Positions 8,753-19,141 are shown, numbered from the stretch's first letter. The stretch: DNA of 64,000 nt from Bordetella petrii (GCF_017356245.1 NZ_JAFMZZ010000001.1:760262-824261); one strand, 5' to 3'. Numbers and translations: made by a program. The notes: generated by a model not told the origin, from the letters alone.

Positions 8753-9408
8753 AGTATGCGCATCCTTTTTTCGGCCAGGCGCAGCGCCAGGGCCAGCGCG
8801 CCGGTCAGGATCAGGTAGATGATGGCCACCGCCGACCAGATTTCCACCGCCCGGAAGTTGCTGGCCATGATTTCCTGGCCCTGCCGGGTCAGCTCGGCCA
8901 CGCCGATCACGATGAACAGCGACGAGTCTTTCAGGCTGATGATGCACTGGTTGCCCAGCGGCGGAATCATGCGGCGAAACGCCACCGGTCCGATGATGTG
9001 CAGCAGGATCTTGTAGAACGGCAGGCCCATGGCCTGCCCGGCCTCTTTCAGCCCCTTGTGCACCGACAGCAGCGAGCCGCGCACGATCTCGGCGATGTAG
9101 GCGCCCGAATTGATGATCAGGGTGGCGATGGCCGCCCAGATCGCATCCACCCGCAGGCCCGGCACCATCAGGGGCAGCGCGAAGTAGATGAACATGACCT
9201 GCACCACGATGGGCGTGCCGCGGATGACCGCGATGTACACCTGCGCAATGGCCGACAGCAGCCACGGCCCGTAGGCGCGGGCCACGCCGGCCAGCGCCCC
9301 CAGCACGAAGCCGCCCACCAGGCCCCAGAATGTGATCTTGACGGTCATCAGCGTGCCGTCGAGCAGGTTGGGCATGGATGCCCAGATGACAGACCAGTCG
9401 AATTGCAC
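8749..9408 (-). CDS. glnP: polar amino acid ABC transporter permease, GlnP type
   Basis: 219 residues with about five hydrophobic membrane segments. It carries the HisM/GlnP signature: GTLMTVKIT at the start, [10 protein letters not shown], and the EAA loop [26 protein letters not shown] that contacts the ATPase. It is the inner-membrane channel of an importer with GlnH (upstream) and GlnQ (downstream, ATGA overlap). Confidence 0.9.
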   Translation of the reverse strand: MQFDWSVIWASMPNLLDGTLMTVKITFWGLVGGFVLGALAGVARAYGPWLLSAIAQVYIAVIRGTPIVVQVMFIYFALPLMVPGLRVDAIWAAIATLIINSGAYIAEIVRGSLLSVHKGLKEAGQAMGLPFYKILLHIIGPVAFRRMIPPLGNQCIISLKDSSLFIVIGVAELTRQGQEIMASNFRAVEIWSAVAIIYLILTGALALALRLAEKRMRIL

Positions 9409-9458
9409 GGTCTTCCCCTATTTTGTGCGGCCCGCCAGGCCGTTGCGGCGTGAATTGC

Positions 9459-9492
9459 GGGGCCGGCGGGGGCCTTGCCCCGCAGCGGCCCC
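9459..9492. terminator. GC-rich stem-loop between glnH and glnP
   Basis: GGGGCC at 9459 pairs with GGCCCC at 9487, and an inner GGGGC pairs with GCCCC across a 3-nt loop. The hairpin lies in the 101-bp gap after glnH. There is no U-tract, so an attenuating or mRNA-protecting element that raises the receptor relative to the permease is more likely than full termination. That role is inferred. Confidence 0.45.
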
Positions 9493-9509
9493 GGCCCGCG
9501 CGCCCGCGC

Positions 9510-10256
9510 TCAGGGCTGCTTGCCGAACCACTTGGTGTAGATGGCGTCGTACTGGCCGTTGGCCTTCAGGGTGGCCAGGGCCTTGTTCACCTTGGCGACC
9601 AGGTCGCTGCCCTTGGGAAAGGCGATGCCGTAGAAATCGCCGCTCTTGACCGTGCCCACGACCTTCACGCGGCCCTTGCCGGCGGTATTGGCGTAGTACT
9701 GGACGTTGGGCGTGTCGTGCACGGCGGCGTCGACGCGGCCGGTGGCCAGTTCGAGATAGGCGTTGTCGATGTTGGGAAACAGGCGCAGCTTGGCGTCGGG
9801 CACTTCTTTCTTCATGAAATCGACGGTGGCAGTGCCGGTCTTGACGGCCACGCTCTTGCCGGCGAGATCCTTGGCCGACTTGATGGAAGTGTCGTTCTCG
9901 GCAACCAGGATGGCCAGGCCGCTTTCATAGTAGGGATCGGAGAAATCGATGACCTGCTTGCGATCGTCGCGGATGGTGATACCGGCCAGCGCCGCGTCGA
10001 TGTTCTTGGTCTGCAGGCCCGGGATGATGCCGTTGAAGTCCATCGGCTGCAGCTTGTACTTCAGGTTGAGCTCTTTGGCGATGGCGGCCCACAGGTCGAT
10101 GTCGAAGCCGGTGTAGGTGCTGCCCTGCTTGAATTCGAACGGAACAAAGGCCGTATCGGTGGCAACGATCAATTCCTTGTCCTGGGCTGCGGCGGTGGAC
10201 ACGGCGCCGATCAGGCTCAGGCCCACCAGCGCGGCAGCGATTTTGCGCTTAATCAT
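9510..10256 (-). CDS. glnH: polar amino acid ABC transporter periplasmic binding protein, GlnH type
   Basis: 248 residues. The start at 10256 follows AGGAG and begins [13 protein letters not shown] signal peptide ends AAAQ, and the mature protein has [31 protein letters not shown], the ligand-binding [13 protein letters not shown] and [13 protein letters not shown]. This is the solute-binding family 3 pattern, closest to glutamine receptors. It delivers substrate to GlnP/GlnQ. First gene of a three-gene minus-strand operon. Confidence 0.9.
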   Translation of the reverse strand: MIKRKIAAALVGLSLIGAVSTAAAQDKELIVATDTAFVPFEFKQGSTYTGFDIDLWAAIAKELNLKYKLQPMDFNGIIPGLQTKNIDAALAGITIRDDRKQVIDFSDPYYESGLAILVAENDTSIKSAKDLAGKSVAVKTGTATVDFMKKEVPDAKLRLFPNIDNAYLELATGRVDAAVHDTPNVQYYANTAGKGRVKVVGTVKSGDFYGIAFPKGSDLVAKVNKALATLKANGQYDAIYTKWFGKQP

Positions 10257-10422
10257 CGAAATTCTCCTGTAGAGACAACGGGCCCCGGTGCAGGCCCGGG
10301 GGTGCCAATCTGCATGCCGCGGCGGATGGCCGGGCACGCTCGCCGGCCCATGTTAACGCATCTGTCCCCATGGCAGCCGCGCGCCGGGAAATTACAATCG
10401 GATCATTCGCCGGAGGTTATCC

Positions 10423-11445
10423 ATGCCGTTCAAGCCCGTACGCATCGCAGGCACCCGCCGCCAGATTGGCCAGGCGCTGGGCAAGCTGGCCCGCCCGCTG
10501 ATGGCCGTGTACCTGGACCAGAGCACTACCTGGCGGGCGTTGCGCCCCTGGCGCGGCCACGCCTATCTGCAGGAACTGGCTGGCCACGCGCAGGAAGCCC
10601 TGCCCGGCGTCTGGGAAGAATTCGAGGGGCTGGCCGAGGGCCTGCGCATGCCGGCCGACGACCTGCTGCTGTGGCACTGCCGCGGCGACCTGCTGCACAA
10701 GACCACCGACGGCTGCACCTCGGTGGCGCTGCAGGCGGCCGGCGGCGCACGCTGGATCGCGCACAACGAAGACGGCGACCCGTATCTGTACGGCCGCTGC
10801 CCGGTGGTCGACGTACAACCCGACGACGCGCCGGGCTATGTCAGCTTTTATTACCCGGGCTCGCTGCCGGGGCATACGTTCGGCGCCAACCGCGCCGGCC
10901 TGGTGCAAACCATCAACAACCTGCGCACCCGGGCGCGGCGTGCCGGCGTGCCGCGCATGTTCCTGGCCCGCGCCGTGCTCGATTGCGGCACGCTCGACCA
11001 GGCCGTCGAGCTGCTGGCGCACATGCCGCGCGCCGGCGCCTTCCACCACACCCTGGGGGCGGCGGGCGACGCGCGCCTGCTCAGCATCGAGGCCACCCCG
11101 GGCGCCTGCTCGGTGGAAACCGTGGCGCGCCGCTACGGGCACGCCAACCACCTGATCCACCAGGGCACGCAGGATATCCCGCAGGTCATCACCGATTCGT
11201 CGCGGGCCCGCCAGAACCGCATCGACGCGCTGGTCGACACCTGGAACGAAGCCACTGGCGAAGCCGACCTGGTGGCCGCGCTACACGACACCGACGGCAA
11301 CCTGCCCATTCTGCGCCGCGCCGCCGACGACCCCGACGAAGAAAACACCCTGGCCACGGCCGTGTTCGCCCTGGACGACGAGCACGTCACCCTGCGCATC
11401 TACGACCGCAAGGCTCGCGCCGCGCAGGATATCAGCGTCAAGTAA
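10423..11445 (+). CDS. C45 family autoproteolytic acyltransferase/hydrolase (Ntn hydrolase)
   Basis: 340 residues. The DGCTSVALQ segment puts Cys98 at the position where acyl-CoA:6-aminopenicillanate acyltransferase-type proteins cleave themselves to expose an N-terminal nucleophile. W(I)AHNEDGDP and GFGANRAGLVQTINNL-like strands follow, as in the C45 fold. No signal peptide is visible. Members hydrolyse or form amide bonds, but the substrate here is unknown. The upstream GGAGG at about 10414 supports the ATG at 10423. It is convergent with the oxoprolinase fusion, and a palindromic repeat lies between them. Confidence 0.82.
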   Translation: MPFKPVRIAGTRRQIGQALGKLARPLMAVYLDQSTTWRALRPWRGHAYLQELAGHAQEALPGVWEEFEGLAEGLRMPADDLLLWHCRGDLLHKTTDGCTSVALQAAGGARWIAHNEDGDPYLYGRCPVVDVQPDDAPGYVSFYYPGSLPGHTFGANRAGLVQTINNLRTRARRAGVPRMFLARAVLDCGTLDQAVELLAHMPRAGAFHHTLGAAGDARLLSIEATPGACSVETVARRYGHANHLIHQGTQDIPQVITDSSRARQNRIDALVDTWNEATGEADLVAALHDTDGNLPILRRAADDPDEENTLATAVFALDDEHVTLRIYDRKARAAQDISVK

Positions 11446-11456
11446 AACGACAGTAC

Positions 11457-11488
11457 GGTGTCTGACACCCTGGCGGGAGTCAGACACC
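11457..11488. repeat. GGTGTCTGAC palindromic repeat, copy 2
   Basis: GGTGTCTGAC and GTCAGACACC form 10-bp perfect arms around ACCCTGGCGGGA. It lies between the convergent C45 gene and the hyuAB-type gene, just after the motif GTAC that also accompanies the 24.6 kb copies. Confidence 0.8.
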
Positions 11489-11506
11489 CGGCAAATGGAA
11501 AGCCGC

Positions 11507-14500
11507 CTACTTTTCCCCGTATCCGCCGCCTCCGGGGGTTTCAACGACAAACACGTCTCCCGCCCGCAGGCTGGCGCTGTCTTGCGGCCCCAGTTCCTGG
11601 ATGCTGCCGTCGGCGCGCTCGATGTAGTTGCGACCCACCTGGCCGGCGCCGCCGCCGGCCAGCCCGAACGGCGCATGAACGCGGTTGTTCGACAGGATGG
11701 CCGCGGTCATGTCTTCCAGGAAGCGCACCTTGCGCACGCCGCCGTCGCCGCCGCGGTAGCGGCCGGCTCCGCCCGAGCCGGGACGGATTTCGTACGACTC
11801 CAGCCGCACCGGGAAGCGCAGTTCCAGCACCTCGGGGTCAGTCAGGCGCGAATTGGTCATGTGCGCCTGCACCACCGAGGCGCCGGCAAAGCCCTCGTCG
11901 CGCGGGCCGGCCGCATCGATGCGCAGCGGCCCTGCCCCCGTGCCGCCCGAGATGGTTTCGTAATACTGGTAGCGCGCATTGCCGAACGTGAAGTTGTTCA
12001 TGGTGCCCTGGCTGGCCGCCAGCACGCCCAGCGCCCCGTACAGCGCATTGACGATGCACATGGACGTTTCCACATTGCCCGCCACCACCGAGGCCGGCGG
12101 GTTCGGCCGCAGCATCGAACCCTCGGGCACAATGATGTCCAGCGGCTTCAGGCAGCCCGCGTTCAGCGGAATGTCGTCATCCACCATGGTGCGGAACACA
12201 TACAGCACGGCCGCCACGGCAATGGCGCTGGGCGCGTTGAAGTTGTTGTCCAGTTGCGCCGACGAGCCGGTGAAATCGACCACTGCGCTGCGCGCCTGGC
12301 GATCCACCCGCACCGCCACGCGGATGACCGCGCCATTGTCCAGCGGGTACTCGTAGCGGCCGTCTTTCAGCACCGAGATCACGCGGCGCACCGCCTCTTC
12401 GGCGTTGTCCTGCACGTGGCCCATGTAGGCGCGCACCACGTCCAGCCCGAAGTGGTCGCACATGCGCAGCAGTTCCTGCACGCCCTTTTCGTTGGCGGCG
12501 ATCTGCGCATGCAGGTCGGCGATGTTCTGGTCGGGGTTGCGCGCGGGCCAGCGTCCCGACGCCAGGATCTCGCGCGCCGCCTGGTCGCGGAATTCGCCGT
12601 CGCGCACCAGCTGGAAGTTGGTGAACAGCACGCCCTCGTCTTCCACCGTCCTGGAATCGGGCGGCATCGAGCCGGGCGTGGTGCCGCCGATATCGGCATG
12701 GTGCCCGCGCGACCCGACGAAGAACAGGATCTCGCGGCCGGCGCGGTCGAACACCGGCGTAATGACCGTGACATCGGGCAGGTGCGTGCCGCCATGGTAG
12801 GGATCATTGACCACGTAGGCGTCGCCGGGCCGCATGCGCCCGGCATTGGCGTGCATGATGGTCTTGATGGACTCGCCCATGGAACCCAGGTGCACCGGCA
12901 TGTGCGGCGCATTGGCGATCAGGCTGCCTTCGGCGTCGAAAATCGCGCAGGAAAAATCCAGGCGCTCTTTGATGTTGACCGAGTAAGCCGTGTTCTGCAG
13001 CCGGTAGCCCATCTGCTCGGCGATGGACATGAACAGGTTATTGAATACTTCCAGCATGACCGGATCGGCCTGCGTGCCGATCGCGCGGCGTTCGGGCCGG
13101 GCCTCGACGCGCTTGAGCAGGATGTGGTCCAGCGGCGTCAGTTCGGCCTGCCAGCCCGCCTCGACCACGGTGGTCTGGTTGGGCTCGGAAATGATGGCGG
13201 GCCCGGCCAGCACGTCGCCCGGCACCAGGTCGCCGCGCACGTACAGCGGCGCGTCGCGCCAGGCGCCCTGCCCGTACATCTTGACGGTCCGGCGCACCGG
13301 CGGCGCGCCGGCGCGGCTGCGCCTGGCCGGCGCCTCGGTGGCGGGCTCGCCGCCGCCGGTGGCCTCGACCGAAATGGTTTCCACCACCAGTTCGCGGCCG
13401 GGCATCAGGAACGAATAGCGCTGCCGGTAGGCGGCTTCGAAGTCCTGCCGCACCTGGGCCAGTTCGCCGTAAGCCACTTCCAGCGCGGTGTCGGTGCCGC
13501 GGTATTTCAGGTGCAGGCGGCGCTGCACCTGGATCAGCTCGGCCGGCACATGCTGGCGGCGCAGTTCGCCTTCGGCCTGCCCGGCCAGTTCATCCAGCTC
13601 GGACTGCAATTCGGGCATCAGCGCCGCGTCCAGCACTTTTTCCACGGTTTTCTGCCGCATGTCGGTCTGGTCGGCCAGGCCCATGCCATAGGCCGACAGC
13701 ACCCCGCCCAGCGGATGGGCGAACACCGTCGTCATGCCCAGCGCATCGGCCACCAGGCAGGCATGCTGCCCGCCGGCGCCGCCGAACACCGTCAGGGCGT
13801 ATTCGGTGACGTCGTGGCCGCGCTGCACCGAGATGCGCTTGATGGCCTCGGCCATGTTACCCACGGCGATTTCCAGAAAGCCCTCGGCCAGCTGTTCGGG
13901 GGCCATGTCGCGGCCGGTGGCCGCGCGCACCTCGGCGGCCATGGCTTCGAAACGCTGCCGCACCGCGTCGCGGTCCAGCGGCTGGTCGGCCGCCGGGCCG
14001 AACACACGCGGGAAGAAATCGGGCTGGATTTTGCCCAGCAGCACATTGCAGTCCGTCACGGCCAGCGGGCCGCCGCGCCGGTAGCAGGCCGGCCCCGGGT
14101 TGGCGCCGGCCGAATCGGGCCCCACGCGCAGGCGCGCGCCGTCGAAATGCAGGATCGACCCGCCGCCGGCGGCCACGGTATGGATGCTCATCATGGGCGC
14201 GCGCATGCGCACGCCGGCCACCAGGGTCTCGAACTCGCGTTCGAATTCGCCCGCATAGTGCGACACGTCGGTAGACGTGCCGCCCATGTCGAAACCGATG
14301 ATGCGCGGCAGGCCGGCCAGCTCGCTGGTGCGCGCCATGCCGACAATGCCGCCGGCCGGGCCGGACAGGATGGCGTCCTTGCCGCGGAAGCGGTGCGCGT
14401 CGGTCAGGCCGCCGCTGGACTGCATGAACATCAGGCGGATGCCGGGCAGTTCGGACGCAACCTGGTCGACATAGCGCATCAGGATGGGCGACAGATACGC

Positions 14501-15130
14501 ATCGACCACCGTGGTGTCGCCGCGCGAGACGAACTTGATCAGCGGGCTGACCTCGTGCGAGGCCGACACCTGCGTGAAGCCGATTTCACGCGCCAGCGCG
14601 GCGGCGCGCTGCTCATGCGCGGGCGCGTGCCAGGCGTGCATGAAAACCACGGCCACGGCCCGGATGCCGCTGTCGTACGCCTGCTGCAGATGCTGGCGCA
14701 GGCTGTTTTCGTCGAGCGCACGCACCACGGCGCCGCCGGCATCGACCCGTTCGTCGGCTTCCACGACCGATTCGTACAGCATCTCGGGCAGCGTCACGTT
14801 GCGGTCGAACAGGCGCGGCCGGTTCTGGTAGGCAATGCGCAGGCCGTCGCGGAAACCCCGCGTGGTTACCAGCAAGGTGCGTTCGCCCTTGCGCTCGAGC
14901 AGGGCGTTGGTGGCCACGGTGGTGCCCATCTTTACGCACTCCACCCGTTCGGCCGGCACCGGTTCGCCCGCGGCCAGGCCCAGCAGCTGGCGGATGCCGG
15001 CGACGGCCGCATCGCGGTACTGCTCGGGGTTTTCCGACAGCAGCTTGGCGGTGGCCGTGCTGCCATCGGGGCGGCGCGCCACGATATCGGTGAACGTGCC
15101 CCCACGGTCAATCCAGAATTGCCACTTCAT
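11507..15130 (-). CDS. fused HyuA-HyuB hydantoinase/5-oxoprolinase
   Basis: 1207 residues, near the length of ATP-dependent 5-oxoprolinases (about 1250-1290). The N-terminal half is HyuA-like with the actin-type phosphate loop DRGGTFTD at residues 9-16, [15 protein letters not shown] and [14 protein letters not shown]. The second half, from about 690, is HyuB-like ([42 protein letters not shown]). The family opens the cyclic amide of 5-oxoproline or hydantoins using ATP. Fusion of both parts favours 5-oxoprolinase, but hydantoin substrates are possible. The winged-helix gene 69 bp upstream on the same strand is probably cotranscribed and regulatory. Confidence 0.88.
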   Translation of the reverse strand: MKWQFWIDRGGTFTDIVARRPDGSTATAKLLSENPEQYRDAAVAGIRQLLGLAAGEPVPAERVECVKMGTTVATNALLERKGERTLLVTTRGFRDGLRIAYQNRPRLFDRNVTLPEMLYESVVEADERVDAGGAVVRALDENSLRQHLQQAYDSGIRAVAVVFMHAWHAPAHEQRAAALAREIGFTQVSASHEVSPLIKFVSRGDTTVVDAYLSPILMRYVDQVASELPGIRLMFMQSSGGLTDAHRFRGKDAILSGPAGGIVGMARTSELAGLPRIIGFDMGGTSTDVSHYAGEFEREFETLVAGVRMRAPMMSIHTVAAGGGSILHFDGARLRVGPDSAGANPGPACYRRGGPLAVTDCNVLLGKIQPDFFPRVFGPAADQPLDRDAVRQRFEAMAAEVRAATGRDMAPEQLAEGFLEIAVGNMAEAIKRISVQRGHDVTEYALTVFGGAGGQHACLVADALGMTTVFAHPLGGVLSAYGMGLADQTDMRQKTVEKVLDAALMPELQSELDELAGQAEGELRRQHVPAELIQVQRRLHLKYRGTDTALEVAYGELAQVRQDFEAAYRQRYSFLMPGRELVVETISVEATGGGEPATEAPARRSRAGAPPVRRTVKMYGQGAWRDAPLYVRGDLVPGDVLAGPAIISEPNQTTVVEAGWQAELTPLDHILLKRVEARPERRAIGTQADPVMLEVFNNLFMSIAEQMGYRLQNTAYSVNIKERLDFSCAIFDAEGSLIANAPHMPVHLGSMGESIKTIMHANAGRMRPGDAYVVNDPYHGGTHLPDVTVITPVFDRAGREILFFVGSRGHHADIGGTTPGSMPPDSRTVEDEGVLFTNFQLVRDGEFRDQAAREILASGRWPARNPDQNIADLHAQIAANEKGVQELLRMCDHFGLDVVRAYMGHVQDNAEEAVRRVISVLKDGRYEYPLDNGAVIRVAVRVDRQARSAVVDFTGSSAQLDNNFNAPSAIAVAAVLYVFRTMVDDDIPLNAGCLKPLDIIVPEGSMLRPNPPASVVAGNVETSMCIVNALYGALGVLAASQGTMNNFTFGNARYQYYETISGGTGAGPLRIDAAGPRDEGFAGASVVQAHMTNSRLTDPEVLELRFPVRLESYEIRPGSGGAGRYRGGDGGVRKVRFLEDMTAAILSNNRVHAPFGLAGGGAGQVGRNYIERADGSIQELGPQDSASLRAGDVFVVETPGGGGYGEK

Positions 15131-15199
15131 AGTGTCCTCGACAAGTAGAAGGAATGGCGCGGCGGGCCGGGCTTGCGGCCCGCCGCCGGCCGAAACGGG

Positions 15200-15709
15200 T
15201 TATAGCGAGGTGGCCGCGCGGGCCGCCTGGTCGTACAGGCCGGACAGCGCGCGCAAGGCCTTGGCCAGCTGCCGGTTGAATTCCACGCCCGCGCCGGCGC
15301 CGGCTTCCAGGCCGTCGATCAGGCACTGCTCGCGGATTTCGGTATAGCGCTTGATAAACGCGGCGCCCTCGCCGGTCACGCTGTAGAACACCTCTTTACC
15401 GCTGCGTTCGCCGCCCACCACGCCCAGGCGCTCGAGCTTCTTCAGCGAGTAATTGACGATGTGCGTGTCTTCGACATTCAGCGTGAAGCAGATGTCGGCC
15501 AGCTTTTTGCTGCGCTGGCGGTGATAGACGTGGTGCAGCACCATGACATCGGTGGCCGTCAGATCGGGCAGCCCGGCAGCCGCCATGCAGCGCACGGTCC
15601 AGCGGTCGAACGCATGGCCGGCGATCATCAGGCCGAACTCCACTTCGGAAAGATCCGGCGCGCGGCTGCTGGCCAGATGCGCCGACGAGGCGATGAGATG
15701 AGGGTTCAC
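15200..15709 (-). CDS. MarR-like winged-helix DNA-binding regulator
   Basis: 169 residues, mostly helical. Residues about 50-125 form a winged helix (LTATDVMVLHHVYH, KKLADICFTLNVEDTHIVNYSLKKLERLGVV, then GKEVFYSVTGEG as the wing). The start is GTG at 15709 behind ACGGAG. It lies upstream of and in line with the oxoprolinase fusion and divergent from a LysR gene, with an AT-rich dyad between. Control of the oxoprolinase gene is inferred. Confidence 0.8.
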   Translation of the reverse strand: MNPHLIASSAHLASSRAPDLSEVEFGLMIAGHAFDRWTVRCMAAAGLPDLTATDVMVLHHVYHRQRSKKLADICFTLNVEDTHIVNYSLKKLERLGVVGGERSGKEVFYSVTGEGAAFIKRYTEIREQCLIDGLEAGAGAGVEFNRQLAKALRALSGLYDQAARAATSL

Positions 15710-15736
15710 GGAACGCTCCGTAAAATCGATGTGGAC

Positions 15737-15763
15737 GAAATACTAATAATTTATCTATATTTC
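15737..15763. promoter_or_regulatory. AT-rich dyad between winged-helix and LysR genes
   Basis: GAAATA (15737-15742) and TATTTC (15758-15763) form an inverted repeat with a 15-bp AT-rich centre. It lies in the 121-bp divergent gap, where both promoters must lie. It could be the operator of either regulator. Confidence 0.4.
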
Positions 15764-15830
15764 ATCAACAAAAAATTAATCCAACCGGCCCCGCGTCGCT
15801 GCGCGGCAGGTTCTTACAGGGGCGTCTTCC

Positions 15831-16763
15831 GTGAATATCCGCTTTCTGGAAACCTTCATCTGGGTAGCGCGGCTGCGCAGCTTCAAGGCCGCGGCCGGCA
15901 AGCTGAACCTGACCCAGGCGGCCATCTCGGGCCGCATCGCCGCCCTGGAAAACGACCTGGGCCAGCAGTTGTTCGAACGCGGCAGCCGCGACACCCGCCT
16001 GACCCAGGCGGGCAGCACGCTGCTGGACTATGCGCAGCGCATGCTGGACACCGACCAGGCCATGCGCGAAGCCCTGGCCGGGCCGCCGCGGCTGCGCGGC
16101 ACGGTGCGGCTGGGCGTGGTCGAGTCCATTGTGCACACCTGGTTCACGCCCCTGATCCGGCAATTGCACGACACCTATCCCGAGCTGGAAATCGAGCTGA
16201 CGGCAGAATCGACGCGGCGCCTGCAGGACTTGCTCAAGCACGGCAACCTGGACGTGGCCCTGCAGACCGACCCGGTGGTGGGCGACGGGGTACGCAACCG
16301 CGACATGGGCATGCTGAAAATGGGCTGGGTGCGCAGCGCGGGCAGCGGGCTGCCGGCCTGCGCCACGGTGGCGGAGCTGGCCGCGCAGCCGCTGGTGACG
16401 TTTCCGCGCCATTCGCAGCCGCACCTGCAGCTGCTCGATGTGCTCGATGCGGCCGGCGTGCAGCCTGGGCACATCCATTTCGTGTCGTCCATCGCCGCCT
16501 GCACGCAATTCATCGAAGCCGGCCTGGGCGTGGCCACGCTGCCCGTGGCGGCGGTACGGCCCGGCCTGCAGGCCGGACGCTATGAGCTGGTGCAATGCCC
16601 GCAGCAATTGCCGCATCTGCGGCTGGTGGCCAGCTGGCGGCCCGATCCGGTGGCGGGGCTGGCCGAAGCCGTGGTGCGCCTGGCCCTGGAACAGATGCGG
16701 CATTACGCCCAGCACAACGACGACGCCCTGCCGCCGCTGGATAGCGGCGTGCTGGCGCTGTAA
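15831..16763 (+). CDS. LysR family transcriptional regulator
   Basis: 310 residues. The N-terminal winged helix has FLETFIWVARLRSFKAAAGKLNLTQAAISGRIAALE, followed by the linker helix and a two-lobe effector domain with the usual GTVRLGVVESIV strand. The start is GTG at 15831. It lies directly upstream, in the same direction, of a DUF4286-like gene and two TRAP operons. It is the likely regulator of those genes, possibly through the dyad at 16841. Confidence 0.9.
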   Translation: MNIRFLETFIWVARLRSFKAAAGKLNLTQAAISGRIAALENDLGQQLFERGSRDTRLTQAGSTLLDYAQRMLDTDQAMREALAGPPRLRGTVRLGVVESIVHTWFTPLIRQLHDTYPELEIELTAESTRRLQDLLKHGNLDVALQTDPVVGDGVRNRDMGMLKMGWVRSAGSGLPACATVAELAAQPLVTFPRHSQPHLQLLDVLDAAGVQPGHIHFVSSIAACTQFIEAGLGVATLPVAAVRPGLQAGRYELVQCPQQLPHLRLVASWRPDPVAGLAEAVVRLALEQMRHYAQHNDDALPPLDSGVLAL

Positions 16764-16840
16764 CCGGCGCATCGGGGTTTTCCCGGCGGCGGCCGCGCGC
16801 GCACGCCATGTACAGGCCGCGCTGGCGCGGCGCGCCGCAG

Positions 16841-16860
16841 CGATAAGTTTTTCTTTATCG
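16841..16860 (+). promoter_or_regulatory. 20-bp dyad, candidate LysR operator
   Basis: CGATAA and TTATCG flank an 8-bp T-rich centre, about 80 bp before the DUF4286-like gene. Its size and symmetry suit a LysR-type site. The preceding gene encodes a LysR protein. Confidence 0.4.
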
Positions 16861-16942
16861 GCGGCACCGGAATAAACCGTTTGTCGCTGCCGCCCCCGCT
16901 GCACAGAATGCTTCGCGTAGCGGCCGGCTGTGCGGCCGCGCG

Positions 16943-17623
16943 ATGGAGAAACACGTGGCAGCCCCGATTCGACAAGACCGCGACGCCATGGGCGAACTGT
17001 TCATCTGGACGGACATCGACCCGGCGCACGAAGACGACTTCAACCAGTGGTACGACCGCGAGCACATGGCCGAGCGTGCCGGCATCGACGGCTTCCACTG
17101 GGCGCGCCGCTATCGCGCGCCGCACGGCGAGCGCCGCTACCTGGCGCTGTACCGCACGGAATCGCTGCATGTATTCGGCAGCCCGGCGTACCGGCAGGCC
17201 TTCGAGCACCAGACACCCTGGTCGCTGACCAACTTCGCGCGCATGCGCAACACCAACCGCCGCGTCAGCGTGGTATCGCCGCTGGCCGGCGCCGGCACCG
17301 GCGCATCGCTGGGCCTGCTGCCGCTGGGCAGCGTGGAAGCCGCCGCGCGCGCGGCGGCGCTGGCCGAATCGGCGCTGGACATCGACGGCGTGCTGGCGCT
17401 GCGCGTGCTGACGCCCGATCCGGACTTGTCGACCCCCCTGCCTTCCGAAGACCCGGCCACGCGCACGCTGGAGCCGGTGCTGCTGGTGGATGCCACCACC
17501 GAGCCGGCCGCGGCCGCCGCGGTGCGCCTGATGGCCGACCAGCTGGAATTGCCCAGCGAGCAGGCGCGCACGTTCCACTTGCTGTGGGACCTGCGCTCGG
17601 ATGACCTGCGCCCCGCGCGCTGA
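16943..17623 (+). CDS. DUF4286-like protein of unknown function
   Basis: 226 residues, cytoplasmic by appearance. The first half contains FIWTDIDPAHEDDFNQWYDREHMAERAGIDGFHWARRY and YLALYRTESLHVFGSPAY. This is the pattern of small dimeric alpha/beta-barrel proteins grouped as DUF4286. The second half repeats a similar fold weakly (ALDIDGVLALRVL, LEPVLLVDATTEP), so the protein may be a tandem two-barrel form. The internal ATG at 16988 (MGELFIW) is where the domain begins and could be the true start. It sits between a LysR gene and a TRAP operon, so a role in metabolising the transported solute is plausible but unproven. Confidence 0.7.
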   Translation: MEKHVAAPIRQDRDAMGELFIWTDIDPAHEDDFNQWYDREHMAERAGIDGFHWARRYRAPHGERRYLALYRTESLHVFGSPAYRQAFEHQTPWSLTNFARMRNTNRRVSVVSPLAGAGTGASLGLLPLGSVEAAARAAALAESALDIDGVLALRVLTPDPDLSTPLPSEDPATRTLEPVLLVDATTEPAAAAAVRLMADQLELPSEQARTFHLLWDLRSDDLRPAR

Positions 17624-17659
17624 CCCTATCCCCCCAAGAAGACAACAAGAGGAAACCCC

Positions 17660-18622
17660 ATGAAGAAGACCTTACTGTGCCTGGCCGCGACGCTGGCCGT
17701 CGGCGGCGCCCACGCCGCCACCACCTGGACCATGACGGCCGAACAGCCCGATGCCAACTACCTGACGCAGAACGTGCGCCAGTTCGCCGACGACGTCAAG
17801 GCCGCCACCCAGGGCGCGCTGCAGATCAACGTCACGTCCAACAGCACGCTGCTCAAGCGGCCTGAAGTCAAGCGCGGCGTGCAGCAAGGCGTGGTGCAGA
17901 TCGGCGAAGTACTGGTATCGGCCATGGGCAACGAAGACCCCATGTTCGAAATCGACAGCGTGCCGTTCCTGGCCTCGTCGTTCGACGAATCCGAGAAGCT
18001 GTGGAAAGCCACCCGGCCGCTCTTGGCCCAGCGCCTGGACAAACAGGGCGTCGTGCTGATCTACGGTTCGCCGTGGCCCCCGCAAGGCATCTACACCAAG
18101 AAGCCGGTCGCGCGCCTGGCCGACCTGGCCGGCACGCGCTTTCGCGCCTACAGCGCCTCGACCAGCCGCATGGCTTCGCTGATGGGCGCCGTGCCCACCA
18201 CCGTGCAGACGCCGGAAGTGCCGCAGGCGTTCTCGACCGGCGTCATCGACGCCATGCTGACCTCGCCGGCCACCGGCGTGGACACGCAGGCCTGGGACTA
18301 CGTCAAGTATTACTACGACGCGCAGGCGTTCATTCCGCAGAGCTTCGTCATTGCCAACAAGCGCGCCTTCAAGCGCCTGCCCGAGGCGGCGCAGAAAGCC
18401 GTGCTGGAAGCCGGCGCCCGGGCCGAGGCGCGCGGCTGGAAGACCGCCCGCGCCAAGACCGACGAACTGACGCAGACGCTGGCCAGTCATGGCATGGCCG
18501 TCGAACCGCTGCCGCCCGAGCTCGCCAGGGAACTGAAGGCCGTGGGCGAAACCATGGTCAAGGAATGGCAGGCCAAGGCCGGCGCCGACGGCAAGCAAGT
18601 GCTGGACGCCTACCGCCGGTAA
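17660..18622 (+). CDS. TRAP transporter substrate-binding protein (first copy)
   Basis: 320 residues. It has a signal peptide MKKTLLCLAATLAVGGAHA and a DctP-fold mature protein. Motifs are GVVQIGEVLVSAMGNEDPMF, WPPQGIYTKKPV, RFRAYSASTSRM and TGVIDAMLTSPATGVDTQAW. It captures an organic acid-like solute in the periplasm for the DctQM permease encoded next. It is clearly homologous to the protein at 20616, with the same NEDP, WPPQGI and DTxxxxYxK blocks. The Arg in RFRAYS is the usual carboxylate-binding residue. The ligand is unknown. Confidence 0.9.
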   Translation: MKKTLLCLAATLAVGGAHAATTWTMTAEQPDANYLTQNVRQFADDVKAATQGALQINVTSNSTLLKRPEVKRGVQQGVVQIGEVLVSAMGNEDPMFEIDSVPFLASSFDESEKLWKATRPLLAQRLDKQGVVLIYGSPWPPQGIYTKKPVARLADLAGTRFRAYSASTSRMASLMGAVPTTVQTPEVPQAFSTGVIDAMLTSPATGVDTQAWDYVKYYYDAQAFIPQSFVIANKRAFKRLPEAAQKAVLEAGARAEARGWKTARAKTDELTQTLASHGMAVEPLPPELARELKAVGETMVKEWQAKAGADGKQVLDAYRR

Positions 18623-18634
18623 GCGGAAACCGCC

Positions 18635-19141
18635 ATGTCCAGATCCCCAGTCCCCCTGTTCGAGCGGCTGGCCATCGCCAGCGGCGCGCTGGCGGCGTTG
18701 TTCCTGGCCCTGATCGGGGTGATCATCGCCGCCCAGATCGCCGGGCGCCTGGCCGGGGTGCAGATCCCGGCCTCGGACGACTTCGCCGCGTGGTCGATGG
18801 CCGCGTCGATTTTCCTGGCCCTGCCCTACGCCATGCTGCGCGGCGACCATATCCGCGTGACGCTGCTGCTGCATGTGCTGCCGGCGCGCAGCCAGCGCGG
18901 CTACGAGGTGCTGGCGACGCTGATCGGCACCGGCCTGGCCGCATGGGCGGCGTGGCAGGCCGCGCAGTTCGTGTACGAATCGTACGCCTACGGCGAAGTG
19001 GCCCAGGGCATGCTGGCCGTGCCGCTGTGGATTCCGCAGATCTGCATGCCCATCGGGCTAGCGCTGTTGGCGGCCATGCTGCTGCGCCGGCTGGGCATCG
19101 TGCTGCGCGGCGGCCAACCCGAGGAGACGGCCCATGGGTGA
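18635..19141 (+). CDS. TRAP transporter small permease DctQ (first copy)
   Basis: 168 residues with four hydrophobic segments. It carries the DctQ pattern IPASDDFAAWSMAASIFLALPYAMLRGDHIRVTLLL. It is the small membrane subunit joining the receptor to DctM. It starts 12 bp after the receptor gene and overlaps the DctM gene by 8 bp, so all three are one coupled operon. Confidence 0.88.
   Translation: MSRSPVPLFERLAIASGALAALFLALIGVIIAAQIAGRLAGVQIPASDDFAAWSMAASIFLALPYAMLRGDHIRVTLLLHVLPARSQRGYEVLATLIGTGLAAWAAWQAAQFVYESYAYGEVAQGMLAVPLWIPQICMPIGLALLAAMLLRRLGIVLRGGQPEETAHG

Noticed and set aside
11495..15148. Very long open frame antisense to the hyuAB-type gene
   Set aside because: It is a GC-rich shadow frame. 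The translation is rich in His, Arg, Gly and Ala with no domain, while the minus-strand frame has clear HyuA and HyuB motifs.
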